The notes under the pieces are model-generated. The model was not told where the DNA came from. It worked only from the letters and a program-made list of their open reading frames with translations, and searched no databases. The position numbers and the translations under genes were made by a program. Below, piece by piece: positions 49,801-60,886 of a stretch of 64,000 bases of DNA. Within the stretch, counting starts at the first letter, position 1, and every line of letters starts with the position of its first letter. The stretch comes from Micractinium sp. NFX-FRZ (taxonomy: Eukaryota > Chlorophyta > Trebouxiophyceae > Chlorellales > Chlorellaceae), in NCBI GenBank assembly GCA_029339195.1, contig JAPTJF010000242.1:27230-91229 (forward strand), read 5' to 3'.

Positions 49801-50099
49801 CCGGGTCCTCAAGCGGCTCTGCCACACCGTCACTTTGGGCTCTGCTAGCCATTGGACGACCATTCTGCCTTGGCGCAAGCAAGCGGCTGCAGTCGCTTGC
49901 CTGGGTGCTCCACTCCCTTCCACAGCTGCCGCGCTTGCTGGAGGGCAGGGCTGGCGGGCGCGCTTGCGGCGGCGCCATCGCCGGCCAGCTTAGCCGACGG
50001 CACCGCCACTGCAGGCGGCGACGGGAACGGCATTGGCAGGTGCCATATCTGCGGTCCGATGATGGCGGCCGTGACAGCAAGCAGGGTGAGCGCGCTCAT
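46829..50099 (-). CDS. Strictosidine-synthase-like/APMAP six-bladed propeller protein
   Basis: Member of the strictosidine synthase-like family, six-bladed beta-propeller hydrolases. Ten exons: 50099-49901, 49705-49552, 49409-49325, 49152-49008, 48714-48635, 48410-48311, 48000-47912, 47674-47581, 47255-47152, 46990-46829; 403 residues. An N-terminal hydrophobic helix (ALTLLAVTAAIIGPQIW) suggests a membrane anchor. Landmarks: LDDGTAYIASTATGELL; GGMAMHPDGRIVVCDMVKGLLAVDP; DASRIGPM; TGRLLAYDPPTGTTSLL..FANGLAV; FVVVAETFGARLLRHWLAGPKAGTTEV; LPGFPDGVSRSPAGGSFWVA; and AVEVGGTLYMGTLKDSHV. Introns 1 (CCAG/GCAAGC) and 5 (GCAG/GCAAGG) are GC-AG. The true substrate is unknown; alkaloid synthesis is not implied. 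The exon 2 donor is the least certain boundary. Confidence 0.85.
48749..48795 (+). repeat. (CAGG)n microsatellite
   Basis: GGCAGGCGGGCAGGCAGGC tetranucleotide tract within an intron; a shorter one lies at about 48930-48950. Confidence 0.9.
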
Positions 50100-50669
50100 C
50101 GCGAGCCGGCGAAAAACAATGTTCAGGCGGTCAATTGGGGCACTGCTACCGGCCAAGGATTGTGACGGAAAGGCACAATTGCACAATCAAGCGATCGAAT
50201 CAAACCGTTTGAGGTAAGAAACACCTCTGGGCAGCCAGGTGCAGCTGCCCGCCTGGCGGCAGCGGCGCAACAGCAGCCACACAACAGACTGGATGCTTTG
50301 TTTGCACGCTCGATAGCACGTGTCCGTAAAAATGGACATGTCCTGATATGTGTGTGTGCAACGAGGGTGGCTGCGTTTGCCATTCTGCAGCGGCCTGCAG
50401 ACAACCTGCGGCGTGCCAGGGCGGCCATTGCCCGAACGTGCCCCCCCCGCCATGAACTGGCACTCCCATCCGAGCGTCTGCAGGTTCTACAAGGGTAATT
50501 GAAATTCAACGTCTGGCTAATAAGCAGAGAAGTCCAGAAGAGGGACATGAGGAAAGAGGGGAATGGAGGGGTGTGATGCACAGCGTACTGAGCATGAGCC
50601 TGCCCACCTCCCTGAGCCAGCCCTGGAAGCACCTTCCTGTGCTGGCTCAGGGCAGCCTGACACGCTCAG
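50100..50669. other. Divergent promoter region
   Basis: About 570 bases between the start codons of the strictosidine-synthase-like gene (minus) and the SEDG-repeat gene (plus). Less GC-rich stretches occur near 50190-50215 and 50500-50550. No motif could be assigned. Confidence 0.45.
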
Positions 50670-52554
50670 ATGGGCCACCTCTCATACCTTTACTTTGACG
50701 GGCAGTATGGGGAGGATGAGGAGGGCGATGGGAGGTTGTTCGCTCAGGCCGTGGTGGGCACGCTGAAAGACGTGCTCACCCAGTGCGACCTTCCCAGCGT
50801 GCTTGGAGCACCCCCTGCGCCAGGCTACCTGCATACTGTGTTGGTGAGAGGCAGCGCCAGCTGTGGCAGTCGTCGTGTGTGCTGAGGGCTGCTCAGGGCG
50901 GGCCGTCGTGCTTGGACCGGCCACAGTGGCCGCTGCCCAGCCTCAACAATGTGCAGACTGTAGCTTCAACTTCTGTTGCTGCAGCTCAATCTCGACACAG
51001 GGCTGCCCCTTGGATGCGGACCTAAGGGGCTACTGGATGGATATGCGACGAGAGGCAGCTAAAGGGCTGCTGCTCAAGCTGCGGGAGCGGGGCTGCCGCA
51101 AGGCACCCTCCAGCTGCCCCTCCAGCGGCGGCAGCAGCTACTGCGAAGACGGGTGGGCACCCTCTGACGACTACGAGTGGCGTGATGATGATAGCGACGC
51201 CAGCTGGGTGGACTACGCTGGCACCGGGGGCAGCACCGGCAGCAGCAGCGGGGCGGCGCTCAGCTTGGCTTCTGACACAGAGGAAGGCAGCGAGTACGGC
51301 AGCGAGGATGGCAGCGAGGACGGCAGCGAGGATGGCAGCGAGGATGGCAGCGAGGACGGCAGCGAGGAAGGCAGCGAGTACGGCAGCGAGGATGGCAGCG
51401 AGGATGGCAGCGAGGACGGCAGCGAGGACAGCAGCGACGGCAGCTGGGAAGCAGGCACTACTACGGCTGGCAGCTGGAGCGTCATCTTGGAAGAGCTAGC
51501 AGAGTGGTACAGCCTGAGCGAGGACGGCAGCAGCATGACGCTGTTCTTAGAAGAGCCCCTCAATGAGCGGCAGCTGCGGGCGCTGCTGCGCACCCTGCGG
51601 CGGTGGCACCCACGCGCGTACGGCAGCAGCCAGGCGGGCAGTGCGGAGCGGCACAGATTGCAATTTGTGCAGCTGTATATGCATCTGCTGGGCCCGTGCC
51701 ATGACAAAGAGGCCCTTGTCTGCTTCACTTCCCAATTTGGGGCAGCAGGCTTGCCAGCCATGCAAACGCCGCCTGCCGCTGCCGCCAGCGGGGTGGCGGA
51801 GCTGCAGCGGCGCCTGCCCTATCTGCACGCATTTGAGTACTGCCCCGTCAATCCCACGTGAGTGTGCTTGTGCTGTGCTGTGCTGTGCTGTGCCGTACTG
51901 TGCTGTGCTGTGCTGTGGCCTAGAGCTGCCAGCTGCCCTTGCCAGCCGGGCGGCGTTACTCCGAACTTCTTGGGAGGTTGGCCTGCCAGGAGACTGGCCT
52001 GCCCTGCCGGCCTGCCTCGCTCACTGCAGGGGCCCGCGGCAGCAGAACCTTGGGCAGGGAGATCTGCTCGTGACCAACGGCTGGGGCGTGTATGCTGTGG
52101 TGGAAGCCAAGTGTCAGACCGGGAAGAGCAAGGAGCGTGGGCGCGTCGGGCGGCAAAAGGTGGTGCAGCAGGCGCAGCGGTACGCCAGGGAAGGTAAGGC
52201 GGATTGACAGCAGAAGCATCTCTCTGGGGCACGTGTTAGCTGCAAGGATCTGATCTGCCCGGGTGCAACGGCTGCCGGTACAACTGATGAATCATCGTGA
52301 TGATCAGCTGGCCTGGCGGCACAGTAGAGCATGCCTGAGCGTCCGGCCATGCCTCACACCCGGCACATCACCCCCCTCCCTTCGCCCCTGCAGTCCACGC
52401 CCACTGCCCCGGAGCGGCCCTGGTCCTTCCCTTAACTTTGATTGAGGAGTGGGGCAGCCTGCTCCTCCAGCCTGTCAGCCAGCCCTGCTGTGGCCAGCTC
52501 AGCGGCCCTCGGGGGTACGCGCTGCTAGGGACGCACACTGACTGCTTCTGGTGA
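50670..52554 (+). CDS. Orphan with Ser-Glu-Asp-Gly repeat and PD-(D/E)XK-like C-terminus
   Basis: Four exons: 50670-50843, 51001-51857, 52030-52193, 52394-52554; 451 residues, closing phases. Residues about 1-130 contain DGQYGEDEEGDGRLFA and a basic RERGCRK block. Residues about 145-215 are acidic, with a SEDG/SEYG/SEEG tetrapeptide array. A helical middle follows (ERQLRALLRTLRRWHPRAYG; RLQFVQLYMHLL). The C-terminus reads FEYCP, then GDLLVTNGWGVYAVVEAKCQ and VVQQAQRYARE, then ALVLPLTLIEEWG. The order Glu, Asp, E-x-K then a Gln-bearing helix matches PD-(D/E)XK nucleases and related restriction-type folds. Function is unknown; it could be a nuclease, or an inactive member acting as a scaffold. 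Fold assignment is inference. Confidence 0.7.
51285..51440 (+). repeat. 12-base coding repeat, SEDG array
   Basis: In-frame GGCAGCGAGGAT/GGCAGCGAGGAC units, about 12 of them, including two GGCAGCGAGTAC variants, in exon 2 of the SEDG gene. Confidence 0.9.
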
Positions 52555-53005
52555 AGCCAGCCCAGTGGTGGGCGCCATAGCCGCTGTTCACAACAACCGC
52601 AGCGCTTGTGGGGAGTTGTATGAGGCGCAGCCACAATCGCACCCCATGGGGAGTGGGGCAGGCACCCCTGCGCGTCCCCCTGTTTGTGCAGCCCGCTACT
52701 CCTCCCACAGCATTCTGCTGGCACTGCCCTGTGCCAAACTGTAACAGAGGCTCGCTTGCCGAGGCGTTCCACATGCAGTTTTTGTGGTCAAAGAGATAGC
52801 TGGCCAGGCGACCTGGCACAGAAGGCGCTCAGGCAGAGCGAGGCAGGGCAGGAGTTGCAGGAAGGCGTCTGGTGGCATTGAATGTTGGCAGGAACACCCA
52901 GGGGGACTGGGAGATGAAGGAGGCGGGCCACTGGGAACGGAGGAAGGCACCAGGTTGGAAAGAAAAGATGCCAATCCGGGTCGGGTGGGAAGCAGGGCAG
53001 GGTGG
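52555..53005. other. Convergent intergenic region
   Basis: Between the SEDG gene and PAF1 stops. A TGTAA at about 52749-52753 may be the poly(A) signal of the SEDG gene. No gene recognised. Confidence 0.45.
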
Positions 53006-56000
53006 TCAGAGGTCGTCATCGTCATCTCCAAACACATCTCTCAGGGCCGCATTGCCCGTGCCCCGATACTCGCCCCCGCCCCCGCCGCTGCCCCCGCCGC
53101 CGCCGCCGCCGTCGCTGCCGCCGCCGCCCTCCTCCTCCTCGTCTCCCCAATCGACCCCGCCGCCCTGCTGCTGCCCGTCCGCTGCCGTGCCAGCCTGCTG
53201 CTGCTCCTCCTCCACTTCCTCTTCATCAAACTCCTGGCCTGGCAGCCGCAGCAGCACCTGGGCAGGAAGCAGCCGGAAGCGGGTGGGCAAGGATCAGGCA
53301 ACGAGACGGCGGGCTCAACAAGTGCCTCCTCCTCTTCTTTCCCCGCCTCCGCCGCAGTGACATTTGCAAGCTGACTGGCAGCTCACCTTTGCAGCTGACC
53401 TGCCAGCGCCAGGTGGCTACAAACTAAAGGCCCGTGTCCCCCTCACCACAACAGAAGCCCCATCCGGTCTGGCAGAAGCTCTTGCTCCTCTTCCTCTCCA
53501 CTTCAGGCTGCCGCTTGCGCTGACCTCCCCGCCCCTCCCCACCGCAACACGCCACAACCAAAGCCCTGCATGTACGTAACAGCTGCTCCCCACCTTCTCC
53601 GGCAGCAGCGCCTGCTCCTCCTCCTCCTCCTCCCCGCGCGGCTGCCGCTTGCGCTTGCGCAGCTCCAGGCGGGTGTTGAGGTCGTGGAAGCGCACGGTGC
53701 CGTCATCGGAGAAGCGGAAGAGGTAGGTGGAGGCTGCAGCACGGGGCGGGGGGGCGGGGGGGGGGGTAAAGAGGGCCAGGGTTGCAAGTCAGTAATATTG
53801 GGCTCAGTAGTAACCAGAAGCGGAAGAGGTAGGTGGAGGCTGCAGCACAGCGTGGGAGAAGCACAGGGAGGCAGCACGTGTCAGCTCCAGGCGGGTGTAC
53901 TGAGGTCGTGGGCGCGCCATGCTGTCGCCAGCGAGGGTAAGAGATGGGTGGAGGCTTCACAGGCCAAATAGCAGGATGGCATCAGATGTCACAGATAAGC
54001 AACGGCCCAGTCAGCGCGCCTCGGTTGTGCAAGTGCGCAAGCACGAGCTGCCGCAGCGCAAGTAACCTGAGTGGTGGGATAGTTCGAGGCATCGCCAGAA
54101 GCCAACAGGAGCAGGAGTGCACCTCTGTCGTCCATGCGTGCCAGACTCCAGCACAGCACAGCACAGCATGCAAAGCAGCGGCAAAAGTAGCGCACCTCTG
54201 TCGTCCAGGCGTGCAGCGCCGGTGTACTCGCGCACCCAGTGGTAGTCCCGCACCAAGTCCTTGGCTGGGATGCCGCCCTTCTGGCTCAGCTCGTCGTCAC
54301 TGCAGGGAGGGAGGGGCCATGGGCCAAGTTTGAAAAGGGGGTGGGGAGCGGGGTTAACTGGCTGTGTGCTGAATAGGGCAGGGTGGCGTGGTTCGGGACA
54401 CAGAGCCGCGTGGTGCGGCACAAACAGCGGTGGCAAGCACAATCATGGGGTTGGAAAATGAGCAGCCCGGACTTTGCCCCGCCCTGCCCCCCCGCCCTGC
54501 CCCTCCCCCGCCCTGCCTCACCCCAGCGGCGGCAGCGTCTGCGGCACAAGCAGCGCAACAAACTGCTGCCCCTTGGGCGGCCGGAACGACTTGAGCTGGT
54601 GGGCCTGCACGGCGGTGGGGAGGGGGTGTGTGGGATGGATGGTGAGTGGCAGGGAGTTGGTCGGGCAGGGAGTGGGTACAGCGGTCAGTGGGGGGTCGGG
54701 GCTGGGTGGCAGGGTCGAGGCCGTGCAGCAGCGACTGTGGTCGCGCCAACCGTCTGCAGCTGCCCAGCACACTCGTGTCCCCTGCGTGTGCACCTCACGT
54801 GGCTCCCGCTTCAGCCGCTCCAACTTCCAGCCCATGCCTGCCCGGTGCAAAGCTTCTTCCTTGCTTCCAGCTCTAACTGCCTCCCCTCCCTTGCCCGCCT
54901 GTCAAGCTCCCTCCCTGTATCCTAGCACCCACCTGCGTGGCCCGCGCCCGAAGCTCGGGGGGCACCCTCTCCAGGTGCTCCACATCGTCCATCGGGTGGT
55001 TGTCGAATGTGGCCAGCACGCACGACCGCCCCTCCATCAGGTCATCGGGGAAGACTGCAGCAGGGGGAGGGGCGGAAGTTCGAAGAGGTTCAGATTGGGT
55101 ATGGAGGGGGGGGAAGTTCAGATATACTCGGTAGTTAAAGTGTTACGGGAAGTGTGCACGACCGGCCCCTTCATCAGGTTGTCGGTAAAGACTGCAGCGG
55201 GGGTAGGGGGGAAGGGGTGTAGAGAGACTCTGGCAAGATACAGCTCCGAAAAGGGCGCACGACCGCCCCTCCATCAGGTTGTCGGGGAAGACTGCAGGAG
55301 CGGGGGGAGGGGAGGCAGGGGTTGTGCAGGTGGCACATGGTGTGGTGGCACGAGGTGTGGTGGCACAGGATGAGGTGGCACACGGTGAGGTGGCACGAGG
55401 CGTGGCGGTGCGAGGTGGCGGGAAGTGGTTGTCAACTGTGGCCAGCAGATGTGGTTGCCCCTCCGCGTGTCATCGTTGACTCCCTTTTCCCAAACACAAT
55501 GTGCGCAGGTGCACTGATCGCACCTCGCCCCGCCGAAAACACACCCTGCTGCCCTCCCACCCCTCGCTGCTCCCACCGTGCCACCCCCGCCCACCTGGCA
55601 GCACCTCCAGCGGCTGTATCGAGGGGTCCCGCGCGTGCACGGGCGCCCCCTTTGCCGCCGCAAACTGCAGCTCAATATGCCGGATCCGCGCCTCCCGAGG
55701 ATCCTCATTCTCCTCCTCGGCAGCAGCTGCCGCGCCCGCCGCCGCCGCAGCGGCCGCCTTGGCGGCCGCGCCGCCCGTGCCGATGCCGCGCCGCAGCCCC
55801 GTATCTGCAGCCAGCCAAGAAAACAGCACACACTAAGCCTGTTTACTTGTCCTGGCAAGGTGCCCCACCTGCGCTCACAAACTTGGTGAAATGCAACAAG
55901 CAAGGCCGGCTCCCTCCGGAGGCCACATCAGCGCCACGTCAGCGCCGCATCGTCAGCCTGCTGTCGACAGGAAGTCACCCTTGCCGAGAACCCCCACCCC

Positions 56001-57634
56001 TACAACAGCGGCACGCACCCGCCGTCATGTACTTGGTGCGCAGCAGCCACGACACCTCGGCCGCGTCGCCACGCAGGCGCGCCCGCTTCGGCTCCAGCTC
56101 CTCGTCGCTCTGCGTGTGTGAGTGTGGGGAGGGAGGTGGGCGAGAAGTTAGTAGTTAGGTAGAGAAGTTGTGCAGAAAGAGGCGGAGTGAGCAGGTGCAG
56201 GAGCGTGTGGGTGAGGCACAGCGCCGCTGCGAGGGGGTTGGCGCGAAGCGCCTGGCGCGAAGCGCACAGCCGCAGCACAAAACAAGAGACGGCAGCATTC
56301 CATGCTGGTGCAACGCTGCACAGCGTAGCGCAGCACAGCACAGCGCATGGCCCCCCGCACCTCCACCAGCGCAGCATCATCTGGGTGAAGCGGCGGCACC
56401 ACATCCGGCACGCTATACCTGCAACCAGGCAGGCGCCGCGTGTGTGTGGGCCAGTCAGCAGGCCAGAAATGCAGGCAGCATGCTGCGCCCTGTGCTGAGG
56501 TGCTCCCACCAACGCCGCTGCCGCCACCCGCGTTCTCAGTCCCCCGCCCTCGCCCCTCCCCCCCCGCCCCCCCCGCCCCACCGCTCGATGTTCCACGGGT
56601 GGATGGGTATGCCCAGGTCCGGCTCAAACAGCAGGTCCTTGCGCAGATCCTTCTCCACCTGCAGCACACGACGCCAAAAGCAAGCAAAGAGTGTAAAGAA
56701 ATGCTCATTGAATCACACCTGTCTACCAGGAATGTCTGTAGGGGGGAGCTGTAGGGCACCCAACGAGCAGGCAGGTTCTCCCCGCGGGGCAACACATGAC
56801 ACAGCATCCAAAGGTGACAACTCATTTCGACACGTGTTCAACTAATTATCAATCCAAACTATGCATTCTTGGGTAGATCAAGATCACCAGCCCCAATGGT
56901 GCCTTGCACAGTTCTCATTTGCTGTCGTTTGTTTGATGTTGCCCACCTCTGTCAGCTTGAAGGCCGCAATCTGCTCTTTGACGTAGGGCGGCAGCAGCAG
57001 CTTGGGATCACATGGGATCTGCAGGGAGGTGGGCAGAAAGAGAGGTTCAGAGGGCAATAGAAGGCAGCACAGGCTTGTGATTGGCAGCAGCAGCTGCAGC
57101 AGCAGCAGCAGCAGCAGCAGCTGCAGACAGCAGCGGGCAGCAGAAGCGGCGGCAGCGGCAGCAGTGCTGTGCTGCAATAACATTGGCCATGCGGCGGCAG
57201 CTCTGCTTGAACGCGAGAAAATGAGAGGGGAAGCAGCTACAAATAAGCTCGGAGAGGGATGGGAAGTGCACCGCCGCCCCACAGCGCCCCCTGCACTCCC
57301 TTGGCACTCACGGTGCGCGGCAGGCCCCCAACACCTCCACCCCAGCCCTCTCAGCACGCCTGCAGCCTCCTTGCCAGCCACAGTAGTATCTGGATGTGCC
57401 AGGCCTTCGCTCAGCACCCACCTCGGGCAAGTCGTTCTTGAAGCGGATGTTGCAGAGGAACGCCGTCTCTCGACGCAGCCGGTTGGGCTTGTCCGTGGGA
57501 ATCCGCACGTTCCACTCCGGCCCGCGCTTCTTTTCCTGCAACTTACATGGTTATGTGGTGTCTGAAAGCGAGCTAGGGCGACAGGGAGGCCATGTCGTGA
57601 GAGGCAGCACCCTTCCCACCTTGCCGTCGGCCAT
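53006..57634 (-). CDS. PAF1: PAF1, RNA polymerase II-associated factor 1
   Basis: Scaffold subunit of the Paf1 complex, which travels with elongating RNA polymerase II and promotes H2B ubiquitination and H3K4 methylation. Twelve exons: 57634-57620, 57535-57422, 57018-56947, 56658-56582, 56418-56361, 56109-56019, 55804-55595, 55054-54933, 54604-54522, 54299-54196, 53733-53594, 53257-53006; 445 residues. Landmarks: FLCNIRFKNDLPEV, CDPKLLLPPYVKEQI, EKDLRKDLLFEPDLGIPIHPWNIERY, LLRTKYMTADTG, and AHQLKSFRPPKGQQFVALL. The C-terminus is acidic and Gly-rich (DWGDEEEEGGGG; DVFGDDDDDL). Exon 1 is a 15-base coding exon (MADGK). Introns before exons 8 and 11 and after exon 10 contain copies of those exon ends. 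Confidence 0.93.
53812..53852 (-). repeat. Copy of PAF1 exon 11 start plus acceptor
   Basis: GAAGCGGAAGAGGTAGGTGG..GCTGCAGCAC here duplicates 53713-53742 at the true exon start. It lies in the intron directly upstream. Confidence 0.85.
54112..54140 (-). repeat. Copy of PAF1 exon 10 end plus donor
   Basis: GCACCTCTGTCGTCCATGCGTGC repeats the GCACCTCTGTCGTCCAGGCGTGC junction at 54192-54214. A weaker relative lies near 54015-54035. Confidence 0.8.
55155..55475 (-). repeat. Three copies of PAF1 exon 8 start
   Basis: The true block (CGACCGCCCCTCCATCAGGT..TCGGGGAAGACTGCAG) is at 55020-55060. Copies lie at about 55158-55200 and 55255-55297, both with the acceptor, and a weaker one at 55425-55475. 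Confidence 0.85.
55325..55415 (+). repeat. GGTGGCAC tandem repeat
   Basis: Units of about 15-17 bases built on GGTGGCACGAGGTGTGGTGG recur five or six times within PAF1 intron 7. Confidence 0.8.
57085..57130 (+). repeat. (CAG)n microsatellite in PAF1 intron 2
   Basis: GCAGCAGCAG tract with CTGCAG interruptions, noncoding. Confidence 0.85.
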
Positions 57635-58005
57635 GGCGCCGCGATGGCGCGCCTGCGCCCCCTGTTACAACCCCAAGCCTCTACTGCAAGCGATGGGACG
57701 GCCTGCGGGGCTGGGCTGGACTGGCCAAGTGGGCGATCAAAGAGCAGCCCGACAAGTGACGGGGTAGCGTGCAGATCGATCAGGGTAGAATGCCGGGATG
57801 GTCCGGCGGTGTCTGGGTCCCCCTGTTCACGGCCGAGGCCATTTAGAAAGCCGAGGCTCCACCTAGGCGAGCCCGCCTCCCTGATGGCGCATTGTCGAGT
57901 CTGATCATTCTCGCCACTCCATCAACGTCTCTGAGCCTGTTCACAGCATTTATAGGCCCCAGGAGAGCGACCCATTGCGGACTACCACTCAACAGGCCTC
58001 TCATT
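57635..58005. other. Divergent promoter region, PAF1 and UreH-like gene
   Basis: About 370 bases between the two starts. A TTTATAGG at 57949-57956 lies about 50 bases before the plus-strand ATG and could be a TATA-like element. Nothing else recognised. Confidence 0.45.
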
Positions 58006-58248
58006 ATGCAGAGCCTGGCTGCGACGATGCAGCTGGGCGTGAGGAGCACAGGGGTGCGCGTCGGTCCCGCTTCGGGCAGCGCGGAACGCATGAGGATAAC
58101 AGGACGCCCCTCCCGCACACAATTGCTGCGCTCTGAGCGGCCCCTCTCGGGCCAGCAGGCCGCCGGCAGCGTCCGAGGCGCGGCCGGCAGCGTGCAGTGC
58201 TCCGCCAGCTATGCAGCACCAGTGGGCGGCAGCGGCGGCGGCGGCGAG

Positions 58249-58282
<34 letters not shown>

Positions 58283-60886
58283 CCGTGCGGCCGCCGCTGC
58301 TGCCGCCCTGGGCAGCCACAGCCGCCCGGGTGCTGGGTGCTGCGGCGGCTTTCGTGGCCTGGTATAACCTTGCAGCTGCCCTGGGCGGGCCCTTTGCTTC
58401 GCTGGGCATGGCGGCAGCGGCGCCCGCCAACGAGGGTGAGCTGGCGTGAGGCAGAGCGTCTGGCGAGTTTGGGTGCAACCGGGCGCGGAGGTCTGGCATG
58501 CATTTGCAACAGCATGATCTGTGCACGCAGGGCCGGCCATGGCAGGGCTGTCAGGCTGCAGCGCAGCATGCATGCGGGCCTGCACCCCGCAGGCCTCCTG
58601 TTCAGGCGTGCGGGTGTAGCGAGGCTGGCACCACCGCTGTATGTCGGCACCCACACATGCACTTTGACGACCGGTTTCACCCAGGCGGCACTTGCTGCCA
58701 GTGCCCCACCATGCATATCCGCCCGCCATGCCGCTCTCCCCTTACAATCCCCGTCAAGCGCTCGCTCGCCCCCCTTGCTGCAGGCCTCAAGTCTGCCGTG
58801 CGCAGCGCATGGGCGGGCCTGGCGGCGGGCTGCCTGCACACGCTGGCGGGCGCCGACCACCTGGCGGCCCTCACCCCGCTCACCATTGGGCGGAGCCACC
58901 TGAAGGCCTCCCTGCTGGGCGCGCTGTGGGGCTTTGGCCACTCCACGGGCCAGCTCATCCTGGGGCTCCTCATGATCCTGCTGAAGGACCGCTTCCAGCA
59001 GGTGGGGCAGCGTGCATGCATGTGTGCATCACGTGTGACGCGTGCATCATGCATGTGACAATTGATGCCATGAGTCCTGTTCCCTTGATGCACAGTACAA
59101 CTTGCGTCGCTTATGCACGCTACGCTTTCGGACAGGAGTGCGACAGCCTGGCCGGGCCCCTGCCAGCCCGTCGGCCTTTGCTGCACTGCGTTTTGGGTGC
59201 CTGTGGTGAAACAGCGGGGTGCAGCGTGCATGCTAGCATGTGCACGACATGCCTTTACAGCCATGCCCGCTGTGCACAAGGGCAGGCCATCAGCTGCAGT
59301 CTTTACACTTGCCCGCAGCTGCCCCGCTCCCCTGCCCCTGCTCACCCCGCACCGCCGCACCGCACCGCACCGCCCACCCGCTCCTGCCTGCCCCTGCGCC
59401 CCCTGCCCCTGCCTGCAGCTCGTGCCCGCCCTCTCCAAGTGGGGCGGTGCCACTGTGGGCCTCACCCTGCTGGCCATCGGCGCCATGGGCCTGTATGAGA
59501 CCTTCTTTGAGCAGCACGACGATGAGCATGAGCACTCGGACCCCACAGCCGAGGCGCTCACGGGTGCGCCTGCGCTCTGCCAGTAGGGGGATGGGGGTTT
59601 GAGAAAGTGCCTGTGTGAGACCCTTGTTAGCCGTGGAGGGAGGGTTTAGTTAACGCGTGCATGCTGGCGCATGCCGGAGGGATGGACCAGCCCCTGGCGA
59701 AGGCCGAGCTGTGTTGCTTTGCCGCTCGGGAGCGGCAGTTTTGGAACATCCCTGTTGCGCTCCCGTGTGCCTGTGTTGGGCAACGTGAGGGTCTGATCTT
59801 GGGGTCGAAGGCGCGCTCGCCCTCCCACCCCATGCCCGCGTGCTGCCCTGCTCATGGCATTAGTTGGCGATTTTTACTTGCAAAGAGTGACCCCAGGTGT
59901 GAGGTTGCCCGTGGTGCAGGGATGGAGATGCAGGGCGGCGTGCTGGTTGCGCGCAAGGAGCGCGGCGGCTTTGGGCTGGCCACGTTTGCCACCGGCATCG
60001 TGTATGGATTGCAGGTGAGAGCTGTGGGGCACGTGCTGAGTTGGGGAGAAGAAGCAAAGCCGTTGTGGCTGTTCTGAATGCGTCCGGCGCGCAGGCTGTG
60101 CGCAGAGGGGCAGATGTCGGCATGAGATCTGTGCGGCAGGAAGGCCTGGACGGCTGGATGCCAGCCGGCCTGTCAGCTCTGTGCGGCAGGAAGGCTGGCT
60201 GGCTGGGTGCAGTTGCCCTTTTCGAATCTGTGCGGCAAAGGCTGGGTGCAGCAGGGCTCCACCCGCCACTGCGCCAACACCCGCCGCCCACGTGCCCCTC
60301 ACACCCGATCGTGCGCCGTCTCACCCCTCGTGCCCGCCCCCCACGGCCGCCCCTCCCCTGCCTGCAGCCCGACGCGCTCTTTGTCATCGTGCCCGCCCTG
60401 GCGCTGCCCACCAAGCTGGCTGCGGCTGCCTACATCTGCATGTTTGTGCTCGGCACGGTGGCAGCCATGGGAGCCTACACCGGCGTGATTGGTGAGCCTG
60501 GCTTTTGGTCTGGTGGCAAGGCAGGTGGAAGGGAGCATCCGCGGCGGGGAGGGGGCACACTAGGCGGGCACACTTGGCGGACACACTAGGCGCCTCATGG
60601 CCGCTGCACCGTTTCCACAACTGGCCGCGTGCGCCATCCCCTCCTGGCTGCCTCCCAGTTGCCCTGACCCTTCCGTCCCCCCTGCCTGGAACCTGTGCTG
60701 ACGTTGCGTGCACGTGCAGGCGCCACGTCAGCGGCCATCAAGAAGAGCAACAGCGGGCTGACCCAGAAGCTCAGCGGCTTTGCCTCCTTTGCTGCGCTGG
60801 CGCTGGGGGCCACGATGCTGCTGGGAGGGTTTGGCATCGAGCTGCCCTTCTCCCTGCCCTTTGGCCTGGGCGGCCACGACCACTGA
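58006..60886 (+). CDS. UreH/NicO-type membrane protein, probably plastid
   Basis: Resembles plant proteins annotated as urease accessory UreH-like or high-affinity nickel-transport family, thought to be chloroplast membrane proteins. Six exons: 58006-58435, 58784-59001, 59419-59563, 59920-60014, 60368-60491, 60720-60886; 392 residues. Residues 1-75 are Arg/Ser/Ala-rich, a likely transit peptide, followed by Gly and 11 Gln. The core has AAGCLHTLAGADHLAALTPLTIGRS with its conserved His and Asp, then ALWGFGHSTGQLILGLLMILLKDRF, SKWGGATVGLTLLAIGAMGLYE, a His/Asp-rich loop (EQHDDEHEHSD), KERGGFGLATFATGIVYGLQPDALF, PTKLAAAAYICMFVLGTVAAMG and a last helix. About seven membrane segments. Metal specificity cannot be read from the sequence. 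An ATG at 58027 could also start translation. Confidence 0.85.
58247..58282 (+). repeat. Poly-Gln (CAG)n coding tract
   Basis: Eleven Gln codons in exon 1 of the UreH-like gene, between transit peptide and first helix. Confidence 0.9.
60105..60260 (+). repeat. Three copies of TCTGTGCGGCAGGAAGGC
   Basis: Imperfect direct repeats near 60128, 60178 and 60227 in the intron between exons 4 and 5. Confidence 0.7.
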
